Assembly (NCBI GenBank): GCA_013400975.1 | Contig: WBMZ01000227.1 | Coordinates: 1-64,000 of the forward strand | Length of the DNA stretch: 64,000 nt | Direction: 5' to 3' | Origin: Atrichornis clamosus | Taxonomy: Eukaryota; Chordata; Aves; Passeriformes; Menuridae | Shown: positions 47,843-59,645 of the stretch, in pieces | Layout of the letters: every line of letters begins with the position of its first letter | How positions within the stretch are numbered: the stretch's first letter is position 1 | Position numbers and translations under genes: made by a program | Notes under the pieces: generated by a model | The model's database searches: none | The model's input: only the letters and a program-made list of their open reading frames with translations | What the model was told of the DNA's origin: nothing

Positions 47843-50197
47843 TATTTCTAATAATTTTTACTGTTGGCCAGAAATTTTGTCTTACAGAAAAGTCTTTCTC
47901 TTGTCATTGCCTGGGAGCTCAGTAAAACAGGACCGGACGATGTCCCCGGTCAGGTGTGATTGCTGCTCGGGGAGTGCTTGCTGAGGCCAGGGGAGAAATG
48001 AGAAGAATATGAATATCACTTACAGAAAGGATGATACTGGACTCCTGTGGCAATTTCTTATGGTAATAAGCACCCAGGAAAATATTAAAAATGTCATTTG
48101 TGCTTTAAAGTAATAATAATTGAAATAGATTCTGGCATCTTTTATAACAGGAGAGCCAACAATTATTACTGGGGATATTTTAAAAGAAAACAAACACATT
48201 CAATAATTAGTTAAGTGAATTGCCAATATGATGATGATGCTGAAATTAATCTGAAAAATATGAGGTTAGCAGCGTGGTTTTGCACAATTGTAGTTGGAGA
48301 TAACATGAAGAGGAGGACGGGGATGTGTTTGGCTGGAAAGCAGGCTCACTCCCAGAGTAAGTCTGCGTCACTGGGTCCTGTGGGACCTGGGGGTCCCCTT
48401 CCCCAGGGGGAGCTTGGGAAAGGGGCTGGGGTGTCCCTCCCTGCTGGCCGGGGCTCTGAGGGCTCCTGCCATGGGTGCTGCTGGGCTGGGGATGGCCAGA
48501 GAGCTGAGCTCCACCGCTGGGCCCCGAGCTTGCCCGGCATCAGCCTCTGTGAGCAACACACTTTAATGTTGCTGCTCTGTACCCCGCTTGCTTTTTTCCC
48601 TGGCTTAAATAAAGCACTGACAAGCTTGGAGCCTGGCAGCAGAGAGCTTTCCCAGGTACCCTTGTGCTCCTAATTGTGCTTTTTGTTTTTATTCATCATC
48701 AGCAAGTTGTCTCAGGAGAGTTTAACCTTTTACTCTTTTTCCCAATACGTTTTCCCTCACCCCCATTCCCAAGAGTCTGTGACTAACACGGCCAGACCTG
48801 AGCTGAATGGCTCGTTCCCAGAGCCATCTCCAGGCCCCAGCACAGACTGCTGCTCTGCTTCTCTTTACACAAATGATGAGACATATCCAACCCATTTGCT
48901 GTTATAAGTGCCAAGACATAACCATCAGTCCTGCCTGGCACTCAGAGCAAACAAAATGTCTTTATTGCGACTCATCCAGCCACACCACTTGTCAATTTTA
49001 TGAGTTTTTAAAATAACATCTAATGCTAACTTGGCAATGAATCTGTCTTAAACACACAACCCACTCACGTTTTAGTTCCTCTACTAAAGGAAAATATGTA
49101 CGAACATTACAGGAAAGCATGGATCAAACATTTTAGTATCCCGTAGAGTACAAAGAAATGGGAGCAGGAGGAACTAAAGGGTGGTGGAATGCTGGGCAGG
49201 TGCTCCTCTGGGCTACAGCAACCAACAAGTATTTTATCCAGATCCAGCTGCTCTGGATCCAGTAAATGGGAACAAACACCCCTTTGTGGAGAGCCTTTCT
49301 ATTTCATTTCACCATGTTTATAGAGAATGGGGATTGTTTGCCTTGAAAAGCGGGTTTAGGTCAGGTGGTTATGGTTTAACATTTATGTGATTTTTGGAGC
49401 TTTATTGCACTGTTAAAACCTGATTCATGGGTGACCTTCATGCATGAACCCAACTTAAGGCATCCAAATAGTCCTATTGATCTGAATTTTAACATTGATT
49501 ACAGTGGGGTGAGGTGGAAGTCAGTGTGACTAAAAGTAAAGTGCAGTGTGCCCCCATTGCTCTCAGAACACAATAACAGGATTCCAGTGGCCTCCTGATG
49601 GAAAACTCGTGATGTGATACAGATTTTAACCACTTGTGAATAGACTGAAGTTCAATGGATTAATTTTGTTCTTACTTACAAGTCCACACAAAATGTATGT
49701 ATTTTTGTATTTCTGCACTTGAGAATGCCTCTGGTTCAGCTTAATTCTCTCCTTGAAAACCAGATTTCTGGAGTGGGTCCAACACCCACTCCCGATGGTT
49801 TTTCTCTCCATAGCTGCGCACATTGTCATTCACACCAACAGCACGTTACCCTCTCACTTCAGAAGAGATTCTTGTGGAACACGGAGTCTGATTAGTTGTG
49901 GCACAAACTATGTTATCTATATAATTAAATGCCCTTGTGAGTTGGCCGTGCTGGGAGGATGCTGTGACCCTTAATGAGGAGAAGAGATGAGCAGAGGAGC
50001 CCAGCCCAAGGGGGAGGCGAAGTTTCCCACGTCTGCCTGGTTTGATCCAGCAGAAGATGCCAACAATGCACAGGAATTTACCTTTCCCAAAGTGCCCTGC
50101 AAACACTGATTTTTCCTGAAGCCCCTCAGTGCAGCATGAACTGTGCGGTGCTCCTGCCCAGGTTCACCACGGTGTGTTGGACCAACCCTAATCCGAA
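47843..50197. other. Single-copy non-coding stretch
   Basis: No gene or dispersed repeat is recognised. Bases 48,020-48,260 are AT-rich and repeat-free. Bases 48,360-48,550 are GC-richer. Confidence 0.35.
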
Positions 50198-50302
50198 ACC
50201 TTAAAGCCCATCTCATCCCATGGCCGTGCCATGGGCAGGGATACCTTGTACTAGACCGAGTTGCTCCGAGTCCCATCCAGCCTGGCCTTGCCTTGGCCAC
50301 TC
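50198..50302 (-). mobile_element. CR1 LINE 3' fragment, antisense
   Basis: Reverse-complement CR1: 'accttaaagcccatctcatccca', 'gccatgggcagggataccttgtactagaccgagttgctccgagtcccatccagcctggcc'. This is the same segment as in the copy at 13,114-13,266, but the terminal tail is missing, so similarity starts within the 'ctttaaggtccc' block. Confidence 0.88.
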
Positions 50303-50347
50303 CCCTGACGAGTGAAGAGTGAATCCTTCTGTGACCGGAGGGGTCAG

Positions 50348-50389
50348 CACTGCTGGGACACTGCTGGGACACTGCTGGGACACTGCTGT
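50348..50389. repeat. 11-bp tandem repeat, 3.7 copies
   Basis: The unit CACTGCTGGGA repeats exactly three times from 50,348 to 50,380, followed by a partial fourth copy (CACTGCTG). It lies about 45 bases to the right of the CR1 fragment. Confidence 0.88.
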
Positions 50390-51579
50390 GCATGAAACTG
50401 GGGAGGAAATCCTTGTTTTGAATGCTGCTTCAGCCTTGAGTCATATTCGCAAGGCTTTCATGCCTGAGTGTTTGGAGGATGGGAATACAAAAGCAGGGTA
50501 AACACAGCTGAAGCAAATTCATTAAACATTAACGCAAATATTTGCAGAGATTTTGGTTTGCAGCCTTTACAGATTCCCAGAATTACAGGAATGGAACATG
50601 GGCACATGTTCAGCTGGCAATGGCATGACAAAGGAAGGGACAGAGGAGGGTGGCAGCAGGTGACTCCTGAGGCCACTGTGCACAGGTTGTCCTGCTCCTC
50701 CCTGGAGAACAGCCCTCAACAAGGTGTCACCCCTCCTCAAGCCTCAGCTTCTTGTTCACTGCAGACAGCAGCCCCTCCCTTGCAGCAGCCCAGGAGCAAT
50801 TGGCCACTTTGGAAGTTCACCTACTGGAGCTTGGAAAAGAAGCTGGTGACCCGAGAACTGAAGCAGGGCTGTGGTGGGCAGGAGAGGGATGTCGAGCCTT
50901 CTGTGGAGCAGGAGCCCTGGATTCCCTTCTCTCCAGGAAAGGGGGAGCTGGTAAATGGGGAGAGGCATGAGACAGTGAGGGGACTGTTACAGGGAAAAGA
51001 GGAAAATTTGCTGAAAATATACAAATAAGTATAAATTTATTTGCCTAATCTTTAGGAGTTGGATGAGCTGGGAATCAGCTGCTCAATCTTTTCAGCCAAC
51101 AGTTGGTCAGATGATTTTATTTCTGCTCTGATGGAAGGACAAAAACCTCTGAAGAACGACGGCCAACATTGACCCAAACATCCTGTTGTGGTTTTTCTCA
51201 GCTCCTAATTGCTGGATTTGAAATAATTTGCAGGAATATTCAGATTGCCTCAAAATCTTGAATAAGAGGTTGTGGGGTGGTAGGGATGGGGAGGGAGGAG
51301 CATCATACCATGACTCACCAAAATACCACCAAGCAAAGTATAATTTTCCATTTTTTGCGTGCTAAATTGAGATGCAGTACAGGCTGGAAGGAAGGTTAAA
51401 CCCTGGCACTGCACATCTTCCACCCTTTATCTCTCCGCCATGATAGAGAGCTGCAGGATCAGTCTTGGCATTACAAGAGATCAGTGCCAACATCACAAGG
51501 GGGTCCTTGTCCCAGAGCCATCAATGCCCACGTGTGAAGGGGACTCCTTTGTGTCTTACTTCTGCCATGTTACTCGCTT
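50390..51579. other. Single-copy non-coding stretch
   Basis: It contains a + strand open frame of 186 codons (50,468-51,028) with no recognisable domain, codon pattern or flanking splice signals that I can support. Otherwise nothing is seen. Confidence 0.3.
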
Positions 51580-51609
51580 TTTCAATATAACCCTATTTCA
51601 ATATAACCC
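51580..51609. repeat. 16-bp-period duplication at CR1 junction
   Basis: TTTCAATATAACCC occurs at 51,580-51,593 and again at 51,596-51,609. The second copy runs directly into the CR1 body, which starts near 51,607. It may record 5' joining during CR1 insertion. Confidence 0.75.
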
Positions 51610-51910
51610 CTTCCAGGGCCTAAAGGGGCTCCAGGAGAGCTGGAGAGGGGCTTGGGACAAGGGATGGAGGGACAGGATACAGGGAATGGCTTCCCACTGC
51701 CAGAGGGCAGGGACAGATGGGATGTTGGGAAGGAATTGTTCCCTGGGAGGGAGGTGAGGCCCTGGCACAGGGTGCCCAGAGCAGCTGTGGCTGCCCCTGG
51801 ATCCCTGGAAGTGTCCAAGGCCAGGCTGGAGCACCCTGGGATAGTGGAAAGTGTCCCTGCCATGGCAGGGGTGGGACTGGATGGGCTTGAGATGTATTTT
51901 GGTCCCTTCA
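51607..51910 (+). mobile_element. CR1 LINE fragment
   Basis: Sense CR1 of about 300 bases: 'ccccttccagggcctaaaggggctccaggagagctggagagg', 'ggatggagggacaggata', 'ttcccactgccagagggcaggg', 'ggtgaggccctggcacagggtgcccagagcagctgtggctgcccctggatccctggaagtgtcc', 'gtgtccctgccatggcagggg'. The final part is disturbed: a GAGATGTATTTT-type insertion precedes 'ggtccctt', and the terminal tail is absent here. A detached ATTCTATGATTCTG lies at 52,152-52,165 and may be its displaced tail or a separate remnant. Confidence 0.92.
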
Positions 51911-54255
51911 GCTGCAGCCTGGATCTCTTCTGTCTCTGTTTGTTCAGTGTGTAGCTCTTGCCAGGCTGTGTGCAGATAAAGCCTTTTCTAAGACATTGCT
52001 CCTGCTTGGGGCAGAGGCTGGAGCTCTGTTTCCTGCACAGCCAGGCAGCAGGATGGGAACCACAGAAGTCACCAGGGCGTGTTAGGGAGGGATGTTCTCA
52101 GAGCCTGTGACGGGATATTTCCCAAGTAAATCACACAAGAACAGAATTATGTATTCTATGATTCTGTATTTCTGAGAGAGATGCAAATTGAGACATAAGA
52201 CTTCTCTCTGTAATATACAATAAAAATTCAATGGCTGGAGTTGACACAAGGCTTATAAATATGTTTTCAAATAAGTACAACAGCCATGAGATCAGGAATC
52301 AGTAAGTCATAATGCATTTCAGCACAATGCTGATGAACCCATTTTTCTGGCACTTATGAAATAACGAGCTCATTTTAATTCGTTATAGATAACAGATAAC
52401 AGCTTGAGAGGCATGTGCCGTGCCATTCACTTTTATGGCTCCATCTCCTCCACACTTGATACTCCCATGACATTGGGGTCGGGAGGAGAGGGTGGGTTAT
52501 GCATTCTCGCTTGCTTTCCTCCTCCTCCTCGCCGCTTTATAATGTGGCTATCATTAAAACCCAACAAAATGAAGCAGCAATTTAGTGCATCAGAGTAGCA
52601 GCTGACTGATGTGGCCACAGATTATGTTGTTAGTAACTTTTCTGGAATTTATTTCATTTATCTCTGCTTTATATCTCTGCTGTTGCTCTCTAATCATCAC
52701 TCCCACAAGGCATTGTGTTCCTATTGAGACAGCAGCTAAATGAGCTGAGAATTAGATCTATATTACATCAGCAGTGGGCACTGCAGATATTACCAACACA
52801 TTAAAAGAGAAATTCAAATGAAACAAACAGGAACATGTTCTTTCCTATTCCAGAAATTGATCCTGATTCCACAGCTGAGCAGTGTTCAGGAGGAAGAGAT
52901 GAGCTTTGTCACAAACAAGCCGTTATATGAGATCATTAACTGAAATGGGATTACTGCCACCCGGTAATTTCATTTTTCTTTGTGCTTAGAAGTTTGACTA
53001 GGCTGGGGACGGATGGATGTTTCATTGTGGCAGCAGTTTAAGGCTCTGAACTGTAGAAGCCTTGGTTTTCCAGGGATTATACTTTTGCACCTAAGGTAGG
53101 CCAGCACCGCCGGAGCTGCCCAGAGCTGGGGGGGAGCCCCAGGCCCGCAGTGACCGGGGGCCCTGTGTGCCCCTCCCGAGCAGGGCATCGCCCCCGCCTC
53201 CCAAAGGCGCTCCCTGCAGGAGTGGCCAGGGCAGCCGCAGCCTTTGCTGAGCCCTGCTGCTCCCCAGCAACACTGAGAGAAAAGTTGGGATTTTGAGAAA
53301 TTACACATATTCTGCTGGCGTTAAAACTACCCTGTATTAAATGTCCTATGATTAGATTCAATGGTAAATTCTGTTCATTGCTTGGAATCCAAATAAACGC
53401 TGGAGGAGAGGTAAATTGGAGAACCAGTCAAAATGTGCATTATTTTAGCTGCGAGGTATACAAGGGATTGGGCAGGTTTCCTGCAGCTCTGATGGTGAGA
53501 CTGCTGCTCCTGAGGTGTGGGATTTCACATCACTGTACCCTTTCAGAAGGGCCTGATGATCCCTCAGACTCAGCTGGGAATGACCAAATTAGGATAAACG
53601 TGAAGGGCCAAATCGTCCCTGCACAGTGGTGAGGGAAATCAGCTTCTCTGGGTACTGCTGAATGTGCAGGGCTTGAGATCTGATACATTCCAAAGTACAG
53701 CTGGCAGTGCTGGCTGCAGGCAGTATAAATCACTCAAATCAGCCCACTTCCAAGTAGGAATTTGGGAGGTAGTGTTAGCTCTGGATCTCACCTTGCACAG
53801 GGAAATGAGACTCGGAAAATCCTGGAGTACGCCACGGCTGCAGACTCGGAGGAGCAGGCTCTGTGCACTGCTCTCATCAGCTGTGTGACATCACTCTGCT
53901 CTGTTGGGAATATGCAACATACTCGAGCAAAGATGTCTGGAAAAACAAATCTGGGATGCTTTTATATAAATCATTTCCATATTGTAAGAAAAATTACACT
54001 CAGAGGAAAGTTAACGTTAAAAGTCTTCTGTTATGCTTGCTTTTCACTTGTGCAAGTGTTCACCTCACTTGTCTCAGCATCTGTAACCCTTTCCTCTCTG
54101 CTGAAAGAACTGACTCTGTGTGGGGAAAGGGATGGTGCATCCAGGTGGGCTGTCTCTGCTCTGTTACCTTGGGTTTATACCTGGGAAATGTGCTTTTTTT
54201 TAAAAAAAAAATGCAAGCCTGGTAGATATTCCCCTTACCAGGGAGGTCCCACTTG
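51911..54255. other. Non-coding stretch with GATA-type motifs and GC patch
   Basis: Bases 52,170-52,430 and 52,600-52,960 are AT-rich, repeat-free candidate regulatory blocks. Two AGATAA cores in tandem lie at 52,387-52,392 and 52,394-52,399. An isolated ATTCTATGATTCTG at 52,152-52,165 is a CR1-type tail. Bases 53,100-53,270 are GC-rich. No coding exon is recognised. Confidence 0.35.
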
Positions 54256-54510
54256 ACTGGAGGTCCAGAAATGTGATGCCCATCTCTGAGAAGGGTTGGA
54301 AGGAGGATCCAGAGAGCTGCACTTGGATCACAACAACCCCAGGCAGTGCTCCAGGCTTGGGGCTGAGGGGATGGGAAGCTGCTGGGTGGAGAAGGACCTG
54401 GGGGTGCCGTTCAGCAGCTGAACAGCAGCCAGTGTTGGGTCAGTGTTTGGATTCTTAGAGGTTCTTAGAGGCCTTTTCCAACCTAATTATTCTATGATCC
54501 TGTGATTCTA
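54256..54510 (+). mobile_element. CR1 LINE with internal deletions
   Basis: Sense CR1 with three non-adjacent parts joined. First comes an ORF2-internal part ('actggaggtccagaaatgtgatgcccatctctgagaagggttggaaggaggatcc'). Next is a later part ('tgcacttggatcacaacaaccccaggcagtgctccaggcttgggg' and 'gagaaggacctgggggtgccgttcagcagctgaac'). Last is the 3' end ('cttagaggccttttccaacctaattattctatgatcctgtgattct'). The joins leave only about 255 bases of what would normally be well over 1 kb. The reading frame is destroyed. Confidence 0.87.
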
Positions 54511-55534
54511 CTTCCCCTTGACACATAAAGAAGTGAATGGAGCAGATCCTTCCATTGATCTATTCTGTGGCTGACTTTGGTTTCAGAGGTTTAACAACTT
54601 GTCCTGGTAATTAGAATGATCCCTGAAATCAAAAGCAAGAGAAGTATTTTCCTTTCTTTTGGTAGAGTAATAAATACAAGGATCCAGAGATGGTCAGGCA
54701 CAAGTTTATGTCTCATAAAAGTGGTGGCAACCAACTTAAAACTGCTCTTTTTTCAGGCTTTACTGTCTGTCCTTCAGCTTTGGACAACCATCATTTCTAG
54801 TAGGAAAAATACAAGATGATCTATCTCATCCCAGAATCTCCACTTTTGAACTACAATAAAACCGTAATTTTGTTTATATTTACTGACTTTGGCAGTCAGG
54901 AAATCGTGAGAGCAGGAGCATATCTTGATAAACTTAAATAGGAACCTCTGAGACTGCACGATTAATTCGGTTTTGGTCTGAATTCAGTAACGGTGTACAA
55001 TAAATCTGACTTGAATGTAGCAGAAAGTAAGAGAATTCTATATTAATGTTTTATAATAGGTTTATAGTTAAATAAATTTTGTGAAAGCATAGGGGTCTCA
55101 TTGTTACTCAGCCAGCTTTCCCCATAGCAATATTTTCCCATGATTAAGTTGGAGATCAGATAACCACCTTATGCAGTATATACCCAATAGCAATTTAAAA
55201 AATTCAATATCAGCTGTATTATTCTAAAGACTCATTCCATTTTCAATGCAATATAAGTACAAAATAAAGAGATAAACTACATATAAAATGTAAAACATGG
55301 GAAAATTTATCACTTGCAAACATAAAAGCCAAAAGGATAAAAAAAGAGAACAAAAGCAAATGGAGGCTATAAAAGAATACAGAAAAAAAGATAAATCCTC
55401 AGCGTTACCTTTTCTATATGCATTTGGCTGGGGTTTATTAAGGTGCATTCACTCTAGTACAGAATATAATCACCTCTGTAATGCACTTTAGTGCCGCAGG
55501 CTAAATTAATTTATGTCGTGCTGGAAGTGTTCAG
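54511..55534. other. AT-rich stretch upstream of the CpG island
   Basis: Very AT-rich, especially 54,830-55,500, with no recognised repeat or gene. A + strand lysine-rich open frame at 55,297-55,491 follows the base composition and is not supported as coding. The change to the CpG island at 55,535 is abrupt. Confidence 0.35.
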
Positions 55535-56160
55535 CCCCGCTGGATGGGAAGGGGCGGGAGCGGCGGGCCGGGCTGCCGGGAGCAGAGGGCAGCGGGAGGC
55601 AGCGGGCGCGGGGCTGGGGGCCGCGCTGGGGCGCTGGGGGGGACCCAAAGCGTCCCCCCCGGCAGAGGGGCGGGTTTGGCTGGGCCCCGCTGGAGATCGT
55701 GTTTATTGCGTTACTGGGCGGGAGCCAGGGGGAAAATCCCGGCGGCAACCGCTGCAGGCTGGTCAGGAAGGCGGTGCTGGGGGCTCGGCCCGTCTCCACC
55801 TGTCCTGTGGCGGAGGGCACTGTGCGGGCACCCGGGCGTCCTTCCAGCCCAGTGGCCGCACCTCGATCCCGCAGGGTGAAGACGTGGAAACGCCGCTGCG
55901 GAGGAAGAGAACGGAGCTGCCGGCTCCGTGCCCACGGTCCGGGCAAGCAGCCACGTCTGTGCCTCCCGTGGGAACACCCGCTCCATGGGCCGCGGCCAGG
56001 AGCTGCTCCCCTCCCCGGGCTGGGGCTCTGGGGGTCCCAGCCCGGCCCTGTCCGTGCGGAGCACGGTCCCCACGCTCCGAGCGCTGGCTCTGCCACCCCT
56101 CTGGCTGTTGGCCGGCAGCTGGCGTGAATGTCCTCATCCCTTTGACTCTGGAGAGCCGGC
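55535..56160. promoter_or_regulatory. CpG island
   Basis: A hand tally finds about 56 CpGs in roughly 620 bases at about two-thirds GC, for an observed/expected ratio near 0.8. That satisfies the usual island criteria. It contains GC-box-type sequence (GGGGCGGGAG near 55,550; GAGGGGCGGG near 55,665). The edges are sharp, with AT-rich DNA on both sides. Open frames of 245, 204 and 218 codons cross it on both strands; several frames are open together, the expected effect of few stop codons in GC-rich DNA. It may be an alternative promoter, a promoter of a non-coding RNA, or an orphan island. No transcript direction can be set. Confidence 0.7.
55636..55660. repeat. Perfect 9-bp hairpin (G7AC / GTC7)
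   Basis: Seven G residues plus AC at 55,636-55,644 pair perfectly with GT plus seven C residues at 55,652-55,660, with the 7-base loop CCAAAGC. It lies inside the CpG island. Confidence 0.85.
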
Positions 56161-59100
56161 ACAGAGACTTCTGCTCCTTAATCCATCGCAGTGAACACCT
56201 AATGGCTTCTTCCTATCGCTGTGGTTAAGGTCGTGCCAACGACTCCATTATGAACATGTTCCCAGTCATAATTACTGTATTTTCTCTGTAAAAAGTTGCC
56301 CTGAGCTGACATTGTGCAGACGTGGTTCCACCCAGGCACAGATGGTTTGTTTCTGTCCCTTTGCTAAATTGTTATTCATGTCACGATCTCTGGCCAATTG
56401 CACAGTTCATAAACACAACAACAGATTTTCCAGCGGGCACTCTGGGTTCACAGAGCCTTTTCCTTTGGAAATAAAAAAGCTATTTGTGGGAAAATAACCC
56501 CACCGAAACCCAGAAAATGTTTGAGAGAGAAACTGGACTTGTGCATTATCCAGTGACCTTTGTTTCAAAGAGCATCATCATTTCTGTTCCAAAGTCACAC
56601 ATTTCCTACTCACTTTTTCTCCTCAGAATTTCCTATGTCAGAAGTGAAGAGTCATGAAACTGAGGCAAAGGAATGAAGTATTTACCCTAAAAATAAATGT
56701 CGGGATGTAAAGTTTCTCATGTGAATAACAGTCTGAAAGGGGAGACTTCCCTGGAGGAATGATAACTTCCAGTGTCATGCAAAGGTTTGTATCATCATGG
56801 TTACGCCTGAAGAGGTCCCTTAGCACTTGTGAATAAAATCACATTAGAAGTGGGAAAGGTCAGTGGAACCATGGGGACATGCTTCTTCTTTCTGGTTCCT
56901 GTAGGAAAGCTCCATGTTGGATTTCAGGCTCACAGGATGTAAATGTGAAGGATTGCTGGGGGGCTGCCAGAGCTGCGTTAATCCAGAGGTGACGACCTCC
57001 TTTTGTTATCCAAAGCACCGATGGGATGGGAAGGAGCTGAGTTTGGTGAGAGCCATAAAGGGAGAGCAGCCTACACCAGCCACAGAGGAACCTCCTTCCC
57101 TTCCGCTCTGCTTGCAGAGCAGTGGGTCTCATGGGGGGCTTCCCTGAATTTTCCAGTTTATTTTTTCTTTGATGTCAGTTTGGGGCAGTTCTGAACTGGT
57201 GCTCGTTGATGTGGCAGATTTTCATGGATCAGAAAGATGACCCTGGAAGCAAGGCAGGAGAACAGAACTAAGAGGAGTTTGGTTTTCCCTTGACACTATT
57301 CCCTTCTTAGCTCATCACAGGGTTTATTTCCCACCAGGAATGTCGCCTTGCCAGCCCAGATCAGCACTGAGAAGCCCCCTGTGCCCTGTTCACCTGAGCT
57401 CTGCAGGCTGCCTGTGCCACAGGAGCTGTGCTGGAGCCAGTGCTGCCCCTGCGTGGGGCTGGGACAGGGGAAGGGGAGCAGCACCACAGGGGCTGAGGTG
57501 GGCCCCAGGGGCCGGACACCTGCACTGGGGACACGGGCAGGACCGGCAGCTCCCCTGGGACCAGCCCTGACTTTGGGTGCTGCTCAGCCCCGTGTGTTGC
57601 TTCCCGTGGCCCTGGCTCACTGGACAGCCCAGTGCCAGGGATTCAGCACCTCCACTGCTCCCTCACCCCGCTGTGGGGTGCCAGGGGAGTGGAGAGCCAG
57701 TGGTACCCCACAGCTGGGTGCTTGCTGCCAACCACCCCCCAGGCTACCCCTGGAGCGCAGGGGCCAGGGCTGCCCCTCTGCAGTGAGCCGGGGGGCTCAA
57801 GCCTCCTAACACACTCCAAAACGCACCGAACATCAAGACACCTAATTGGGAATAGGTAATAAACTTAATGTGTATGAAAATATGCATGAAAAGCTCTGCC
57901 CTCAACAGTAGCAGGCTTTTAAAAATTTCCATAATGCTAAGCAGTGTCTTGCTCACATACCCACGGATCGCGGTGGTTTTGTTGTCATGGATACTGGTAC
58001 ATACCTTGTTTTCTTTCAGAGATCTATCAAATATGTGCATTTGGATGTTCTCGAGATTTGCCTGAATGTTCTAAGCACATTTTTACACTAGTAAATAATA
58101 TTAAACAGCTGTGTAATTTATGCTGGAAGACTGAACACACTGCAGCTCAGTATTTTAACACCCTTTTTTCACCCTTGAGATTTCCAATCCAAACACCCTG
58201 CCCAATGTAATTCTCATTGAGATGGAGCATGACTTGCAAGAAACTGTGTTCTTTCTGGAGGGTTTTACTATGAAGGACCCCTCCATGTGCTAACAACTCC
58301 CCAGTCACCCATGGGCAGGCCAGGAGTCACCAGCCTGGTTTTCAAGCATGAGCTGGTTCCTTTCAAGATAGTATTTCAAAAGATATTCCCAGTCTGGAAA
58401 AAAAATCTAGCAGATTTCTGTGTTGCATCTGCTTCACCTTTCTAGTGGAGACAATGAGAATACTGCAGGCTACAGGCACTGTGGTGAAGTCTTGGAAGAA
58501 AATTCCCCATCTCTCCTCTCTGGAAAACTTGGTATTCCACCTCAACGCACTGTGCAACTTAAATGAAAGTTTTAAGTCCCGGCAATTGAAGAAAATCCAA
58601 ACTCATCCCTTTTGCCTCATTACCTCTTCATTAGTCCACAGGAACCTTCCTGGCACCTTTGGGCTTGACAGCAGGAAGCAGAAGATCTTGTTAACAGTGA
58701 GTGCCGGAAGTGTCCGTCTTCGGTTGCAGTGACAGGGCTTCTTTAACGCCATAAATAATACACCCGAGCTGAAGGCTTCATATCCTGCGTCTGGAGCTGG
58801 TAAAAAACTGGGAGATCTTGGTTTCTGTCTGCTGAGTCAGCAACTAAATGTAAACTCCTTTGTTGTCTGCTGGGTGACTTTACACCGAGGACTACAACCC
58901 AAGTGTCTCAGGCTGGGTAATGGGCTTGTGCCTATGGTTTACAGCATTAAATTCAATTAAGTTTCATTTTTCAGCAGCAGAGAAAGAAGATGTTGAAATA
59001 ATGGCAAGGGAATGATAATATTCTTAGTGAAGAAGTAAAATTTGTCATGATTAAAGAGAAAAATTGCAATAGACTCAACTCCCTTATCTGCAGTTTGTGA

Positions 59101-59528
59101 AGTTGAGAGTATATCAAATAAACATAGGATAAATATTTGAGATATACACACACCAACCCCTGCTTCTGAGAGAAAACAACATTTACGTTCATACAGTGAC
59201 TCATTACAAGCTTCAGATTTGCTTTCAAATTGCACCTGAGGCCGAGACACTGAGTGTGCTTGTTGTCCTGTGGCAAACAGCTGGAATAAAACCATGGCCT
59301 AAAACATGAATCCAGAAAGTCTTAAACAGCGTGGGATGACCAAAGAGACTTGGTAACCAGGGGTCAGCTCCTGAGAAAGAGCAGATGAAATGAGGGGCAA
59401 TAAACAAATCTCTCTGGACAGTCAGGTTTTGTAGTTTTAGTTTCTCTTCCAAGGTGACAGAAATACCAGCTTTGTACACTAGCAGGAGACTGGAAATAAT
59501 GAAGTTTCCAAAAGCAAGAAACCATGGG
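56161..59528. other. Single-copy non-coding stretch
   Basis: No gene or dispersed repeat is recognised. Bases 57,340-57,830 are GC-rich with overlapping open frames on both strands but fewer CpGs than the island. Bases 57,830-58,200 and 58,930-59,210 are AT-rich. Confidence 0.35.
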
Positions 59529-59645
59529 TGCCCATGCATGTGGCTGCCCATGCCCAAGGCTGCCCACTGCCCACGAGTGCCCACTGCCCATGGCTGCCCA
59601 CTGCCCATGGCTGCCCACTGCCCATGAGTGCCCACTGCCCACGGC
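59529..59645. repeat. 17-bp minisatellite, C-rich on + strand
   Basis: Five copies of a 17-base unit (TGCCCACTGCCCATGGC and close variants) run without indels from 59,561 to 59,645. Two diverged 16-base copies precede them at 59,529-59,544 and 59,545-59,560. Open frames on both strands through it encode short repeated peptides, a result of the 51-base (3 x 17) reading period, not evidence of a protein. Confidence 0.92.

Noticed and set aside
50468..51028. Plus-strand open frame of 186 codons
   Set aside because: No domain, and no flanking promoter, splice or polyadenylation pattern that supports a gene.
55491..56228. Open frame of 245 codons on + (and 218 codons on -) in the second CpG island
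   Set aside because: Several frames on both strands are open together, as GC-rich DNA with few stop codons predicts. The translation is low-complexity Gly/Ala/Arg/Pro sequence with no domain.
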